This document shows, in pieces, positions 55,503-64,000 of a stretch of DNA of 64,000 nt. Position 1 is the stretch's first letter. Every line of letters starts with the position of its first letter. Position numbers and translations under genes: made by a program. Source of the stretch: Ziziphus jujuba (Eukaryota; Streptophyta; Magnoliopsida; Rosales; Rhamnaceae); assembly GCF_031755915.1 (NCBI RefSeq), contig NC_083383.1:4950001-5014000 (forward strand), given 5' to 3'. The notes beneath the pieces were generated by a model. That model saw nothing but the letters and a program-made list of their open reading frames with translations, had not been told where the DNA came from and made no database searches.

Positions 55503-55556
55503 AAAACCCATGCTCAAAAATATAAAGTAAAATATATTATTTTGAGCGTGGGTTTT
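55503..55556. terminator. inverted repeat downstream of psaC
   Basis: AAAACCCATGCTCAAAA (55503-55519) pairs with TTTTGAGCGTGGGTTTT (55540-55556) with one G-T wobble. It is a plastid-type 3' hairpin of psaC. Element D is inserted at the foot of its left arm. Confidence 0.75.
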
Positions 55557-55613
55557 TGTTGGTGAAAATATATATATATATATATATATTCGAGTAAGGT
55601 TTTCTGAAACGTA

Positions 55614-55859
55614 TCAATAAGCTAGCCCCAAACTTTGAGTTGTTTCATGCTATAAATAAACTCGAACACTCAAGAAATCCATTGGACAGGTAGATTCACA
55701 TCTTTTACAACTAACAAAGTCCTGTGTTCTTGGAGCAGAAGTAATTTGCTTAGCTTTACACCCGTCCCAAGGTATCATTTTTAATACATCCATGGGGCAG
55801 GCTCGGACACATTGAGTTCATCATATACACGTATCATAAATCTTTACTAAATGTGACTT
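55614..55859 (-). pseudogene. psaC: plastid psaC pseudogene
   Basis: Length is preserved (82 codons) but the start is AAG, not ATG, at 55859. Two TGA codons replace GGA and a cluster cysteine (CI**TQC), and a TAG follows RVYL. PsaC binds the two 4Fe-4S clusters of photosystem I through CxxCxxCxxxCP motifs, which are broken here. Confidence 0.93.
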
Positions 55860-56104
55860 TGGATCTTTAAATTTTTTAAACATTCTAAATTTTCGATCTA
55901 GTAAATTTATAAATAAATCATATATTTAGACACTAGATGAATCAATGATTCACTAGAATTGTTTTTAATCAATCTACTTCTGGATCGACTCATGTAAGGG
56001 AGCCAAGATATTTTGATTTCTTACTTTTTCGAGAACATGATCATGCATTATGTATAATACATGCTAATCCGAATTTATGAATATTCTAATTTCTATGATT
56101 AATA
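55860..56104. other. plastid psaC-ndhE spacer
   Basis: A/T-rich plastid spacer, no gene seen. Confidence 0.7.
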
Positions 56105-56398
56105 CTACTTATTCAACAAATTCAATTGATTAATACAAGTTGATTTTCTGTTACAATAAATTGATGAAATAATAGCCGGTCCAATAGCTGCTTCAGTGGC
56201 TGCAACAGCTATAACAAAAATTGAAAATTATTGCCTTTTAATTGGCGACAATCAAAAAAATCAAAAAACTTATATAACTGCATTCAGTATAAGTTCAAGA
56301 CACATAAGGGCTCTAACCATGTTGCGGCTTGTGATCAATCCATAGATACCAATAGAAAATAAGTAGGCACTTAAAACAAGTACATGTTCGAGCATCAT
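56105..56398 (-). pseudogene. ndhE: plastid ndhE pseudogene
   Basis: NDH subunit 4L. The start is ATG 56398; residues [20 protein letters not shown] and [15 protein letters not shown] are intact. A deletion of about 12 nt and in-frame stops follow where the NFVTFSDFF segment should be; [14 protein letters not shown] is readable near the end. The overall span is 98 codons against about 102 normally. Confidence 0.9.
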
Positions 56399-56641
56399 TG
56401 ACCAATTCATCAATAAAAGTTTGATTTATTTCAATATAATATGAACAACAATTCAACGGATTCAATTGACTAGACTCTAAAAGGTACAGAACAAACAAAT
56501 AGATTGGTAATATATCTAATAAAAGAATTTATATTTTCAACATAAACAATCTTTAATTAGAATTAAAGAGAAATAAATGTGATAACACAGACTAAAGTTT
56601 CATTTGGATTGCTATTGCTAATTCTATAGATTTATGATTTA

Positions 56642-57097
56642 TTACTGGCACGCCACAGTGATTGCACCTATCAAAGCGACTAAAAGAATTATTGAAATGA
56701 ATTCCAATTTGTTAACTATTACTTATCAAATCTTGCACTATAATCTGGTTTGTTCTTGTAGTCCAAATAATCCTGTACCATGACGTATCATAATAGTACT
56801 CATTAGTAAAAGCAAAATACTTGTACAAACCAGCAAAGTAACCCCATCCCCAACAGTCCAAAGATTAAAATCTTTATAATATTCAGAACCATCCATGAAC
56901 ATGACAGCAAATATGATTAAAACATTCATAGCTCCCATGTAAATAAGGAGTTGTGCCGCAGCTACAAAATAAAAGTTTAATAGAATATAGAATAAGGATA
57001 TACAAACAAAAACGAGTCCTAGTGAATAAGCAAAATAAATTGGATTGGTAAATAATACTATTCCTATACCTCCTAATATTGGTCCAGGCAAATCCAT
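56642..57097 (-). pseudogene. ndhG: plastid ndhG pseudogene
   Basis: NDH subunit 6. The start is ATG 57097 (MDLPGPI). About 15 residues are missing right after it, then [20 protein letters not shown] and [20 protein letters not shown] follow. The frame stops early at 56738 (LQEQTRL), and only the final LVALIGAITVACQ-like end is readable near 56642. The span is about 75 nt shorter than normal. Confidence 0.9.
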
Positions 57098-57453
57098 TAT
57101 ATGTGAAAAAAAGAGATAAAAAATCAAAAATTTTTCATGACCTTATTAGGACTCAACCAGATTTTTTTTTATGATATGTAATCAATTCCTAATTGAATGA
57201 AATCCTTGAGGATGTGAATTAATGTGGGTACAGATATTGGACTAATTTCATTCTTTATCTAAAAGAAAGAGTAGTTCAAATATGAAACTATATTTTGAAA
57301 TAATTATATGGACATTAATTACTTGATTTTCAATCCAAATTAAGACATGATTATTACCAAGTAATGAATAGTTGGGATTTGCAGGGCATGACCAAACAAA
57401 ACGAAAGGAACCTTAGTACTTAGTAATTCGAAAATTTTCTTGAATCAACTGAG
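57098..57453. other. plastid ndhG-ndhI spacer
   Basis: A/T-rich spacer between ndhG and ndhI, no gene seen. Confidence 0.7.
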
Positions 57454-57956
57454 TTAGTTATTTTTTATTTTAGGCAAATTCAAAATTGTTCGAATTGTAT
57501 AATTGTTAATTACTGATATTGGTAAACAACCCAAACCAATTTGATTATAATTTAATTCATGACGATCATAAGTAGAAAGTTCATATTCTTCAGTCATTGA
57601 TAAACAATTTGTTGGACAATACTCAATGTAGTTAGCACAAAATATACAGATTCCAAAATCAATATGTAATTAAGAAACCATTGCTTGTGAATATTAGTTT
57701 CCACTTTCCAATCGATGACGGTTAGATCTATGGGACACACACGAATATATACTTCACAAGCAATACATTTATCAAACTCAAAATGGATTCGACTATGGAA
57801 ATGCTCTGCGGTGATTAATTTTTCATAAGGATATTGAATAGTTACAGGTAAACGATTTGCGTGGGATAATGTAATCATGAAAGTTCGACCAATGTACCTT
57901 GCAGCTCGTACTATTTGTTGACCATAATTCATGAACCCAATTACCATAGGGAACAT
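57454..57956 (-). pseudogene. ndhI: plastid ndhI pseudogene
   Basis: NDH subunit I, a ferredoxin-like protein with two 4Fe-4S clusters. The frame from 57956 reads [20 protein letters not shown] and [20 protein letters not shown]; a cysteine of the first cluster is Tyr. After FLNYILI the frame shifts, so the second cluster motif is lost. The C-terminal [15 protein letters not shown] part is readable on to TAA 57454. Confidence 0.9.
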
Positions 57957-58028
57957 ATCATGAATATATATGAATAATTTGATGTTTGTTTATTTATCTT
58001 GTTTAAGCTAAGTTGTGAATATAGAATA

Positions 58029-60290
58029 TCATATTCCTTTATAGTGAAAGAGTTGGAAAGAAGTTTCTAACAATAGATTATTGAGAGAAATAGGTAAAAG
58101 AAATTTCCTTCCAAGATTCAACAGTTGGTCGATTCTTAGCCTAGGTAAAGTCCATTTTGTTGCAATAGGAATGAGCAAAAACAAATAAGTTTTAGCTAAT
58201 GTAATAAAGATACCAATTGTCACCCCAAAAACCTCGTATCGTTGATTTATTTCAAAATGCTACAAATAATGACGAAACTAATAGGTTTAGATAGTAAGCA
58301 ACATAAAATAAACCAAATTTTATCCCCGAATATTCGGTTTGATAACCTACTACTAATTCTTCTTCTACTTTTGGTAAATCATAAGGCAATCTCTCACATT
58401 CTGCTAGGGAAGAAATTAGAAAAACGATAAACCCTATAGGTTGACACCACAAATTCCATACCTAAAAACCATATTTTGATTGCGCCTCAGCTATATCAAC
58501 TGTACTTGAACTATTAGACAATCATTGTCGGTGGTACCATCATTGTTTCCATTGCTATTCCAAAACCGTACATGAGATTTTCAGCACCTATGGCTCCTGA
58601 AAGGCCATGAAAAAATCTAAGGACCGAGTCCTTTTATCTTACGATGCTTGGTTATACGATAGATAAGATTCAAATCTATCATACGGTCCAAAATTAGACC
58701 AATTGAATTCTATCTGTTATGTTTTAATAAATTTTAATAAAAAATTAATAATTAATATAAGTAATATTGATAACTAATAATAAAGTTAATAACTAATAAT
58801 AAAGAATTCAATTTATTATTAATTTAATAAATTAATAATAAATATAAAAAAATACTTTAGAATTGATCTCATCCTTTTTTCTTTAAATTTCCATAATCAT
58901 ATGATTTTTTCTCTATTGAGTAATAACCTAATTCTTCGATAAAATACTCCTTGTAAAAAAAATAAAAAATCAATAACCCATTGTTTTCACTTACGAAAAA
59001 GAATTATATATTACATTAATTCATGAATTATGACACGAATTGTATCGATATATATCTGGATATAAGAAAAAAAGAATAAAAAAGATCTTGTTTATTCTTT
59101 TGTATTCCTTTCTTTTTTTGGTGCCTATTCTTCTTTCTATTTCTGAAAAAAAAGGGGTTACAAAATAAAAAAAGGGATTATTTTGTTCTCAATAGTCATT
59201 TATTTAATCGGCAGATAGGAGCATCATTTATTTAATCGGCGGATAGGAGCATACTCTGGATAGGAATCGTGGAGAGTACTACCTTATAACTTCTACAAAT
59301 TTAAAGCCTTAATTAGTATTATTTGTAGAAATGTCTACTTTTGGATAATTTATAGGATCTACATTACTAATCCTTTGCGTATCTTGGTGTTTCTACATAC
59401 AAACAATAGTGAAAACTCAATACGATTGATCATTTGAGCTCGCTTTAAGTCAAGATGACTAATCAACCAATCTTGGGGTAAGCCGTATCTTTTGCTTCTG
59501 TTTATTTCCGCTAAACTCTTTAACTCTTATACATAGAAAATGAGATTCAATATCTTTACTGCGAAATTATATAGAAGGTATTCTCTTTCACCCATCCAAC
59601 TATCTGATTTGGTTCATCAATCCGACTCATGAATAAAAAAATGAAAAATATCTACTCAATTCATTCTACCCCTTTCCTAGAAAGAAAAGAATAGAGAGGA
59701 AGGAATAGAGAAAAATTTATGTCTCAACAAATCACACGTAGAGATATTGATAACACACATAAAGTTAATGGTATTTCATAACTAATCGATTGAGCAGCAG
59801 CTCGTAGACCACCTAAAAAGGAATATTTATTATTTGACCCGTATCCTGACATAAGAAGTCCAATGGGAGCAATACTGGAAATGGCAATCCATAAAAAAAC
59901 AACGATATTGAGATCCGTTAAAACAAGGTGATAGCCAAGAGGAACTATTGAATAGCTTACTAAAATTGATATGACTGCTATGGACGGTCTGATACTAAAT
60001 AAATGAGTATCTCTTCTCGATGGAAGAAGATTTTCTTTGAAAAGAACTTTTGTCCCATCTGCTAGAGCTTGAAGAACTCCCAAAGGGCTAGCGTATTCAG
60101 TTCCAATACATTGCTGCGACTCTATGGATATTTCTCTTTCTAGCCATACAATTACCAGTACACCTATTTTGATTCCCAGTACAAGAGTAAAAATAAGAAT
60201 AAAGGCCTATATAATTCAGTAGACCTCTTTTGAAAACTCCAATCTAGAAAAAGAATTGATATCTTGTACTTCTGTCATATCAATTATCAT
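58029..60290 (-). pseudogene. ndhA: plastid ndhA, two exons with decayed group II intron
   Basis: NDH subunit 1. Exon 1 is 59738-60290 (ATG 60290; [37 protein letters not shown]). The intron starts GTGTG at 59737 and is A/T-rich to about 58518. Exon 2 (58029-58517) holds [34 protein letters not shown] and [17 protein letters not shown]. Frameshifts occur in both exons and the normal end is altered by a small indel. The gene is one base from ndhH, as in plastomes. Confidence 0.92.
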
Positions 60291-60291
60291 T

Positions 60292-60776
60292 TCAACGATC
60301 AACTTCTCTCATAATGATATCTATGCTACCTAGTATCGTCATAATATCAGCCAATTTCATTCTTTTAACTAACTGAGGAAGAATTTGCAAATTGATAAAA
60401 CCTGGTGGCGAATTTTCCATCTCCAAGGAAAACCACCCTAATCCCCTATCAGAAAAATTCCTAGTTCTCCTTTTGGAGCTTCGACTCCAACACAGAATTC
60501 TTGTTTCGGTAATTCAAATGTAGGAGAAGGTTTTTTACTAATAAATCGATATTCAAAATCATTCCATTTGTTGAATAATTTTTATGGATTCTATCATTTC
60601 ACCAATTTTAGATGATGAGCTAACGAATCTTCTTCTTTTTGCCATTGGACTTCCCAATCAAATTCATTGTAACATTCATAATGATCAACTTTTTGAAGAT
60701 CCCATTGTATTCCAGAAGCCCGCATCATTGGTCCTAATAAACTCCACTTTATTAGTTCCTCTGTACTAATACTGCC
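60292..60776 (-). pseudogene. ndhH: plastid ndhH 3' fragment
   Basis: The C-terminal third of NDH subunit 7 is recognised by [12 protein letters not shown] and ELGIFLI-type sequence and by an end resembling MGEVDR before the stop at 60292. It is frameshifted near 60590, and the 5' part is cut off at 60776 by the copia-3 LTR. Confidence 0.88.
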
Positions 60777-61811
60777 TGTTGGGGTGAGAAGGTTATGACC
60801 AAGAGCAAGCTAGCTTGAAGTGTTAGCAACAAGCAAGCTTTTGGTGATGCTCTTGGGAATGGTTGTGTGTGAGTTGTGTTTTTAGGTTTTGGTTATGGTG
60901 TTTTCTGGTTTTTAGGGTTCCTAGAGTGTTCTAAGGTGTTGAAGAAGAGATAAGAAGAAGGGGACCACGTTGCCTTTTGAAAATAAGGCTTGGATGTGTA
61001 GCCATTTCATTCATTTTACTATATAAGCTTGAAATTACAACTAGTTCACACATGCCAAGCATGTGAGCTTACAAAATGAGTAAAATATTTGAAATTTAAA
61101 AAGTAAAATGGTCAACACCTAACTTTTCATACACAAAAGAGTCAAAAACCAGCTGCAACATGTCTATTCCAAATATAGAAAAAAGTGGCACATGGTTTGA
61201 ACTAAGTTCCCATTGTTTAACTAGTTTGGGTAAACAACCAAACTAGCTTCACCTACTTAGTTTCCCTTTGTATCTGCCTATGAAACTTCGTTTGAAGCAT
61301 CCTTGGTCATCAATAAATATTGTTCCAAGAGCTAGGAATGTTCTGGAACCGGATCATGGGCCAAACAGCTCCAAAACTGGCCCATACTCTGCATACTGGG
61401 CTCATCAGATACAGCAATCTGTTTGGAATAGAAAATGGACTTTCCCATGTCATTTTGCCCTGAAATTTAAACCATAGTCTTCTATATATGTCTGTAGACA
61501 TCCCTAAAAATGTCATCCCAAAACTCCATTTGCAACCTGAGATATAAGATAAATAGTGGAGCTATGTTGCTGGAAATTATGAATCAAGCACCATAGGCAT
61601 TTCAAGCATAACATTCCTACTCTTTTGTGCATAATTTTGTCTATAATTTTGCATACATAACTTAGGCACAAAACATTATCAAAATATACCTTGCATCAAT
61701 TAAAAACATACAAAAAAATATAAACTCATAAAAGGAAAGGATTTGATACAAAGGTGTGCATGCTAGCCGGTGACATGCACCATCAAGTGGCAAAATTGCC
61801 ACACTTCAACA
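60777..61811 (-). repeat. 3' LTR of copia-3
   Basis: TGTTGGGG...CTTCAACA, 1,035 bp, with TGTTG/CAACA termini. A purine tract (complement of CTCCTCCTTGG) lies next to it at 61812-61822. It contains the short motif ATGTTGCTGGAAAT shared with the other copia LTRs. Confidence 0.9.
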
Positions 61812-64000
61812 CTCCTCCTTGGCAATTTTGTATGAGACATTGAGAAGTCCTCTCAATATCTCAAATCTCTTCTTTCCCAATGGCTTGGTGAAGATATCCG
61901 CCAAGTTCTCCTCGGAAGTCACATACTCCAACTTCACTTCACCACTTGCTTTAAATTCCCTTAAGGAATGATACTTGACCGGTATATGCTTGGTCCTCCC
62001 ATGTTGGACTGGATTTTGTGCAATTGCTATTGCTGAAGTATTGTCACACAATATTACCGTGGCTTCCTCTTGCTTCAAGCTTAAGTCCTCCAATAATTTC
62101 CTAAGCCAAACACCTTGATTAGCACAACTTGAGCAAGCAATATACTCGGCTTCCGCGGTGCTTTGTGCAACGGTTTGTTGCTTCTTGGAATTCCATGAGA
62201 AAGGACCATTTCCAAGAGTGTAAATGTAGCCCGATGTGCTCTTGCTATCATCCAAAGAACCAGCCCAATCACTATCACTATAACCAAGCAAAGCTTCATT
62301 CATGCCATCCTTGTACCATATACCAAAATCACTAGTACCTTTCAAATACCTTAGGATTCTTTTTGCACAACTAAGATGATTTTGTGATGGACTATGCATA
62401 AATCTTGACAAAACAGCCACACTAAACATGATATCCGGTCTAGTAGAGCATACATATAAAAGGCTACCAATTAAACTTCTATAGATGGAAGGATTTACCT
62501 TTGGAGAATCATCATCCTTCACCAACTTGGTGCCTTCATTCATAGGTGTGGCAACGCTATTACAATCCTCCATGTCAAACTTCTTGAGCAACTCCTTCAC
62601 ATAGCTTTCTTGAGATATGAAGATGCCCTTGGATGATTGGACAACTTCAATTCCAAGAAAGTATTTCATCTCTCCAAGGCTAGACATCTCAAAGTTCAAT
62701 TCTAGCTCACCTTTGAAGTTGCTCACTTCTTTCTCATTACCACCGGTCACTAGGAGGTCATCAACATAAAAAGACACCAACACCATGCAACCATGAGTCC
62801 TAATATACAATGTAGGCTCATTAGGACTCCTCCTAAATCCATGCTTTGTCAAAAAACCATCTATCTTGGCATACCATGCCCTAGGAGATTGTTTAAGGCC
62901 ATACAAGGCCTTGTGTAGCTTGTATACCTTCTCTTCACTTCCTTTCTTCACAAAACCTTCGGGTTGCACAACATAGACCTCCTCCTTCAATATTCCATTC
63001 AAGAAGGCTGACTTCACATCAAGGTGATATACTTTCCAAGACTTTTGTGCCGAAATTGCAAGAAGAAGTCTTATGGTTTCCATCCTTGCAACCGGTGCAA
63101 AAGTCTCTCCATAATCCACACCGGCTTGTTGTGCATATCCTTTGACAACAAGCCTTGCCTTGTGCTTATTTATGGACCCATCCGAATTGTACTTGGTCCT
63201 AAAGATCCACTTCACCCCAATAGCATTCTTTCCCTTTGGTTTTGTTACCAAGCTCCAAGTGTCATTCTTGTTTATCACATCGATTTCATCTTGCATGGCT
63301 TGTCTCCACTCTTTTCTTGCCATAGCCTCATGGACATTGATTGGATCACTCAATGCCACATTACACCTTTCATAAATCTCATTAAGACGTCTTGTGCCTC
63401 TCACACCATCACCAATCTCCAAATCAGCCCCTATGGAGATTTCTAGCTCATTCTCATCATATTCATCATCATGGGCAGCACCTTCATCATTTCCTTGTTC
63501 CTCATCATTATCATGAGCTTCAAGGCGATTGTCTTCATCCATACTAGCCAACTCCTCCTTACTACAAACCCATTTAGCTTCCTCATCAACTTTCACATCT
63601 CTACTTATCACAAGTTTCTTGGTTTCCAAGTTATACACTCTATATCCCTTGGTCACATCACTATAGCCAACCAAGACACCAACTTGTGACCTTTCATTAA
63701 GCTTTCCTCTCTTCTCTTGTGGTACTAGGATGTAACAAATGCTTCCAAATACCCTTAGATGATCAAGAGAAGGCTTATATCCAAACCAAAGCTCAAATGG
63801 GGTTTTACTCCTCAAAGACTTGGAGTAAAGCCTATTTTGGATGTAGATGGATGTATTAACTCCTTCGGCCCAAAACTTCTTTGGCAAGCCACTTTCAAAC
63901 AACAAACATCTAGCCATCTCCATGATGGTACGATTCTTCCTTTCACATACACCATTTTGTTGTGGTGTGTATGGTGTAGTGAATTGATGAACTATACCAT
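61806..64000 (-). CDS. copia-3 pol: integrase, RT, RNase H (partial)
   Basis: The frame is open over the whole 731 codons in the window and continues off the right edge; the codons before the first in-frame Met at 63923 still encode integrase ([14 protein letters not shown]). Integrase continues as [20 protein letters not shown], then an acidic hinge. RT has [21 protein letters not shown] and catalytic [13 protein letters not shown]. RNase H has [27 protein letters not shown] and [15 protein letters not shown]. All catalytic motifs seen are intact. The last codons overlap the LTR start by a few bases. Confidence 0.94.
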   Translation of the reverse strand, partial: GIVHQFTTPYTPQQNGVCERKNRTIMEMARCLLFESGLPKKFWAEGVNTSIYIQNRLYSKSLRSKTPFELWFGYKPSLDHLRVFGSICYILVPQEKRGKLNERSQVGVLVGYSDVTKGYRVYNLETKKLVISRDVKVDEEAKWVCSKEELASMDEDNRLEAHDNDEEQGNDEGAAHDDEYDENELEISIGADLEIGDGVRGTRRLNEIYERCNVALSDPINVHEAMARKEWRQAMQDEIDVINKNDTWSLVTKPKGKNAIGVKWIFRTKYNSDGSINKHKARLVVKGYAQQAGVDYGETFAPVARMETIRLLLAISAQKSWKVYHLDVKSAFLNGILKEEVYVVQPEGFVKKGSEEKVYKLHKALYGLKQSPRAWYAKIDGFLTKHGFRRSPNEPTLYIRTHGCMVLVSFYVDDLLVTGGNEKEVSNFKGELELNFEMSSLGEMKYFLGIEVVQSSKGIFISQESYVKELLKKFDMEDCNSVATPMNEGTKLVKDDDSPKVNPSIYRSLIGSLLYVCSTRPDIMFSVAVLSRFMHSPSQNHLSCAKRILRYLKGTSDFGIWYKDGMNEALLGYSDSDWAGSLDDSKSTSGYIYTLGNGPFSWNSKKQQTVAQSTAEAEYIACSSCANQGVWLRKLLEDLSLKQEEATVILCDNTSAIAIAQNPVQHGRTKHIPVKYHSLREFKASGEVKLEYVTSEENLADIFTKPLGKKRFEILRGLLNVSYKIAKEEC

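Larger units (their letters stand above)
26677..60776. other. NUPT block 2: IRb rRNA end plus most of the small single-copy region
   Basis: The order rrn23, rrn4.5, rrn5, trnR, trnN, 5' ycf1, ndhF, rpl32, trnL-UAG, ccsA, ndhD, psaC, ndhE, ndhG, ndhI, ndhA, ndhH is the standard plastome order across the IRb/SSC boundary. After removing elements B, C, D and the small LTR, roughly 16 kb of plastid DNA remains. Most genes are broken. The block ends inside ndhH at the copia-3 LTR. Confidence 0.94.
60777..64000 (-). mobile_element. Ty1/copia element, 3' half in window (copia-3)
   Basis: The 3' LTR (60777-61811) is followed, on the minus strand to the right, by an open pol frame that runs off the window. 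The insertion is in ndhH; the expected target duplication is CTGCC (60772-60776), with its partner outside. The intact frame makes this the best candidate for a recently active copia. Confidence 0.93.

Noticed and set aside
63024..63446. Plus-strand frames over copia-3 pol
   Set aside because: Shadows of a strong, motif-bearing minus-strand frame.
1..64000. Window as a plastid or mitochondrial chromosome
   Set aside because: The plastid genes are broken, and LTR retrotransposons with target duplications interrupt them; such elements move in nuclear genomes. Plastid DNA in mitochondria would not collect intact LTR insertions of this kind.

Overview
The window is nuclear DNA of a flowering plant, most likely a eudicot. 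It is a large, decayed insertion of plastid DNA (a NUPT) cut up by LTR retrotransposons. The plastid genes follow normal angiosperm plastome order but carry stop codons, frameshifts, deletions and heavy CpG loss, and they are split by retroelements with 5-bp target duplications. This rules out a plastid or mitochondrial chromosome. No functional host gene was recognised. The species is not identified; plastid-type rpl32 is present.

Layout. 1-2264: 3' part of a Ty3/gypsy derivative (element A, + strand). 2265-13743: plastid block 1, inverted-repeat genes in the order trnI intron/exon 1, rrn16 (split by a solo LTR at 4602-5740), trnV-GAC, rps12 3' exons, rps7, ndhB, trnL-CAA, ycf15, ycf2 3' end. 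13744-26676: a retroelement cluster made of the 5' half of a copia element (copia-1, +), a gypsy element with RT and RNase H (G1, -), a gypsy integrase fragment, the 3' half of a second copia (copia-2, -), and the 3' end of another gypsy (G2, +). 26677-60776: plastid block 2, rrn23 3' end, rrn4.5, rrn5, trnR-ACG, trnN-GUU, 5' ycf1, then the small single-copy genes ndhF, rpl32, trnL-UAG, ccsA, ndhD, psaC, ndhE, ndhG, ndhI, ndhA, ndhH. Three gypsy derivatives interrupt it: B (27796-33274, in trnR), C (36547-42444, in ndhF) and D (49178-55502, between ndhD and psaC). A 147-bp TRIM-like solo LTR also sits in ndhF. 60777-64000: 3' half of a well-preserved copia element (copia-3) inserted in ndhH and running off the window.

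The gypsy copies form one family: LTRs of about 1.0-1.15 kb with TGAT...ATCA ends, an initiator-tRNA-Met primer site, a long leader with homopolymer tracts, and gag fused to an aspartic protease. A, C and D share the same internal deletions that remove nearly all of RT, RNase H and integrase, so they look like an amplified non-autonomous gag-protease family; G1 is the nearest RT-bearing relative here. The coding frame runs out of integrase, through the polypurine tract and into the LTR, and a conserved frame there can be followed for up to about 140 codons.

The strongest second-look items are the LTR-encoded C-terminal tail, the shared-deletion non-autonomous family, the mosaic 1.58-kb LTR and templated filler in element B, the opposed orientation of the two plastid blocks, and an unexplained 98-bp insertion in the rrn16 pseudogene. 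Plastid and retroelement identities come from recalled family sequences; no alignment was run.
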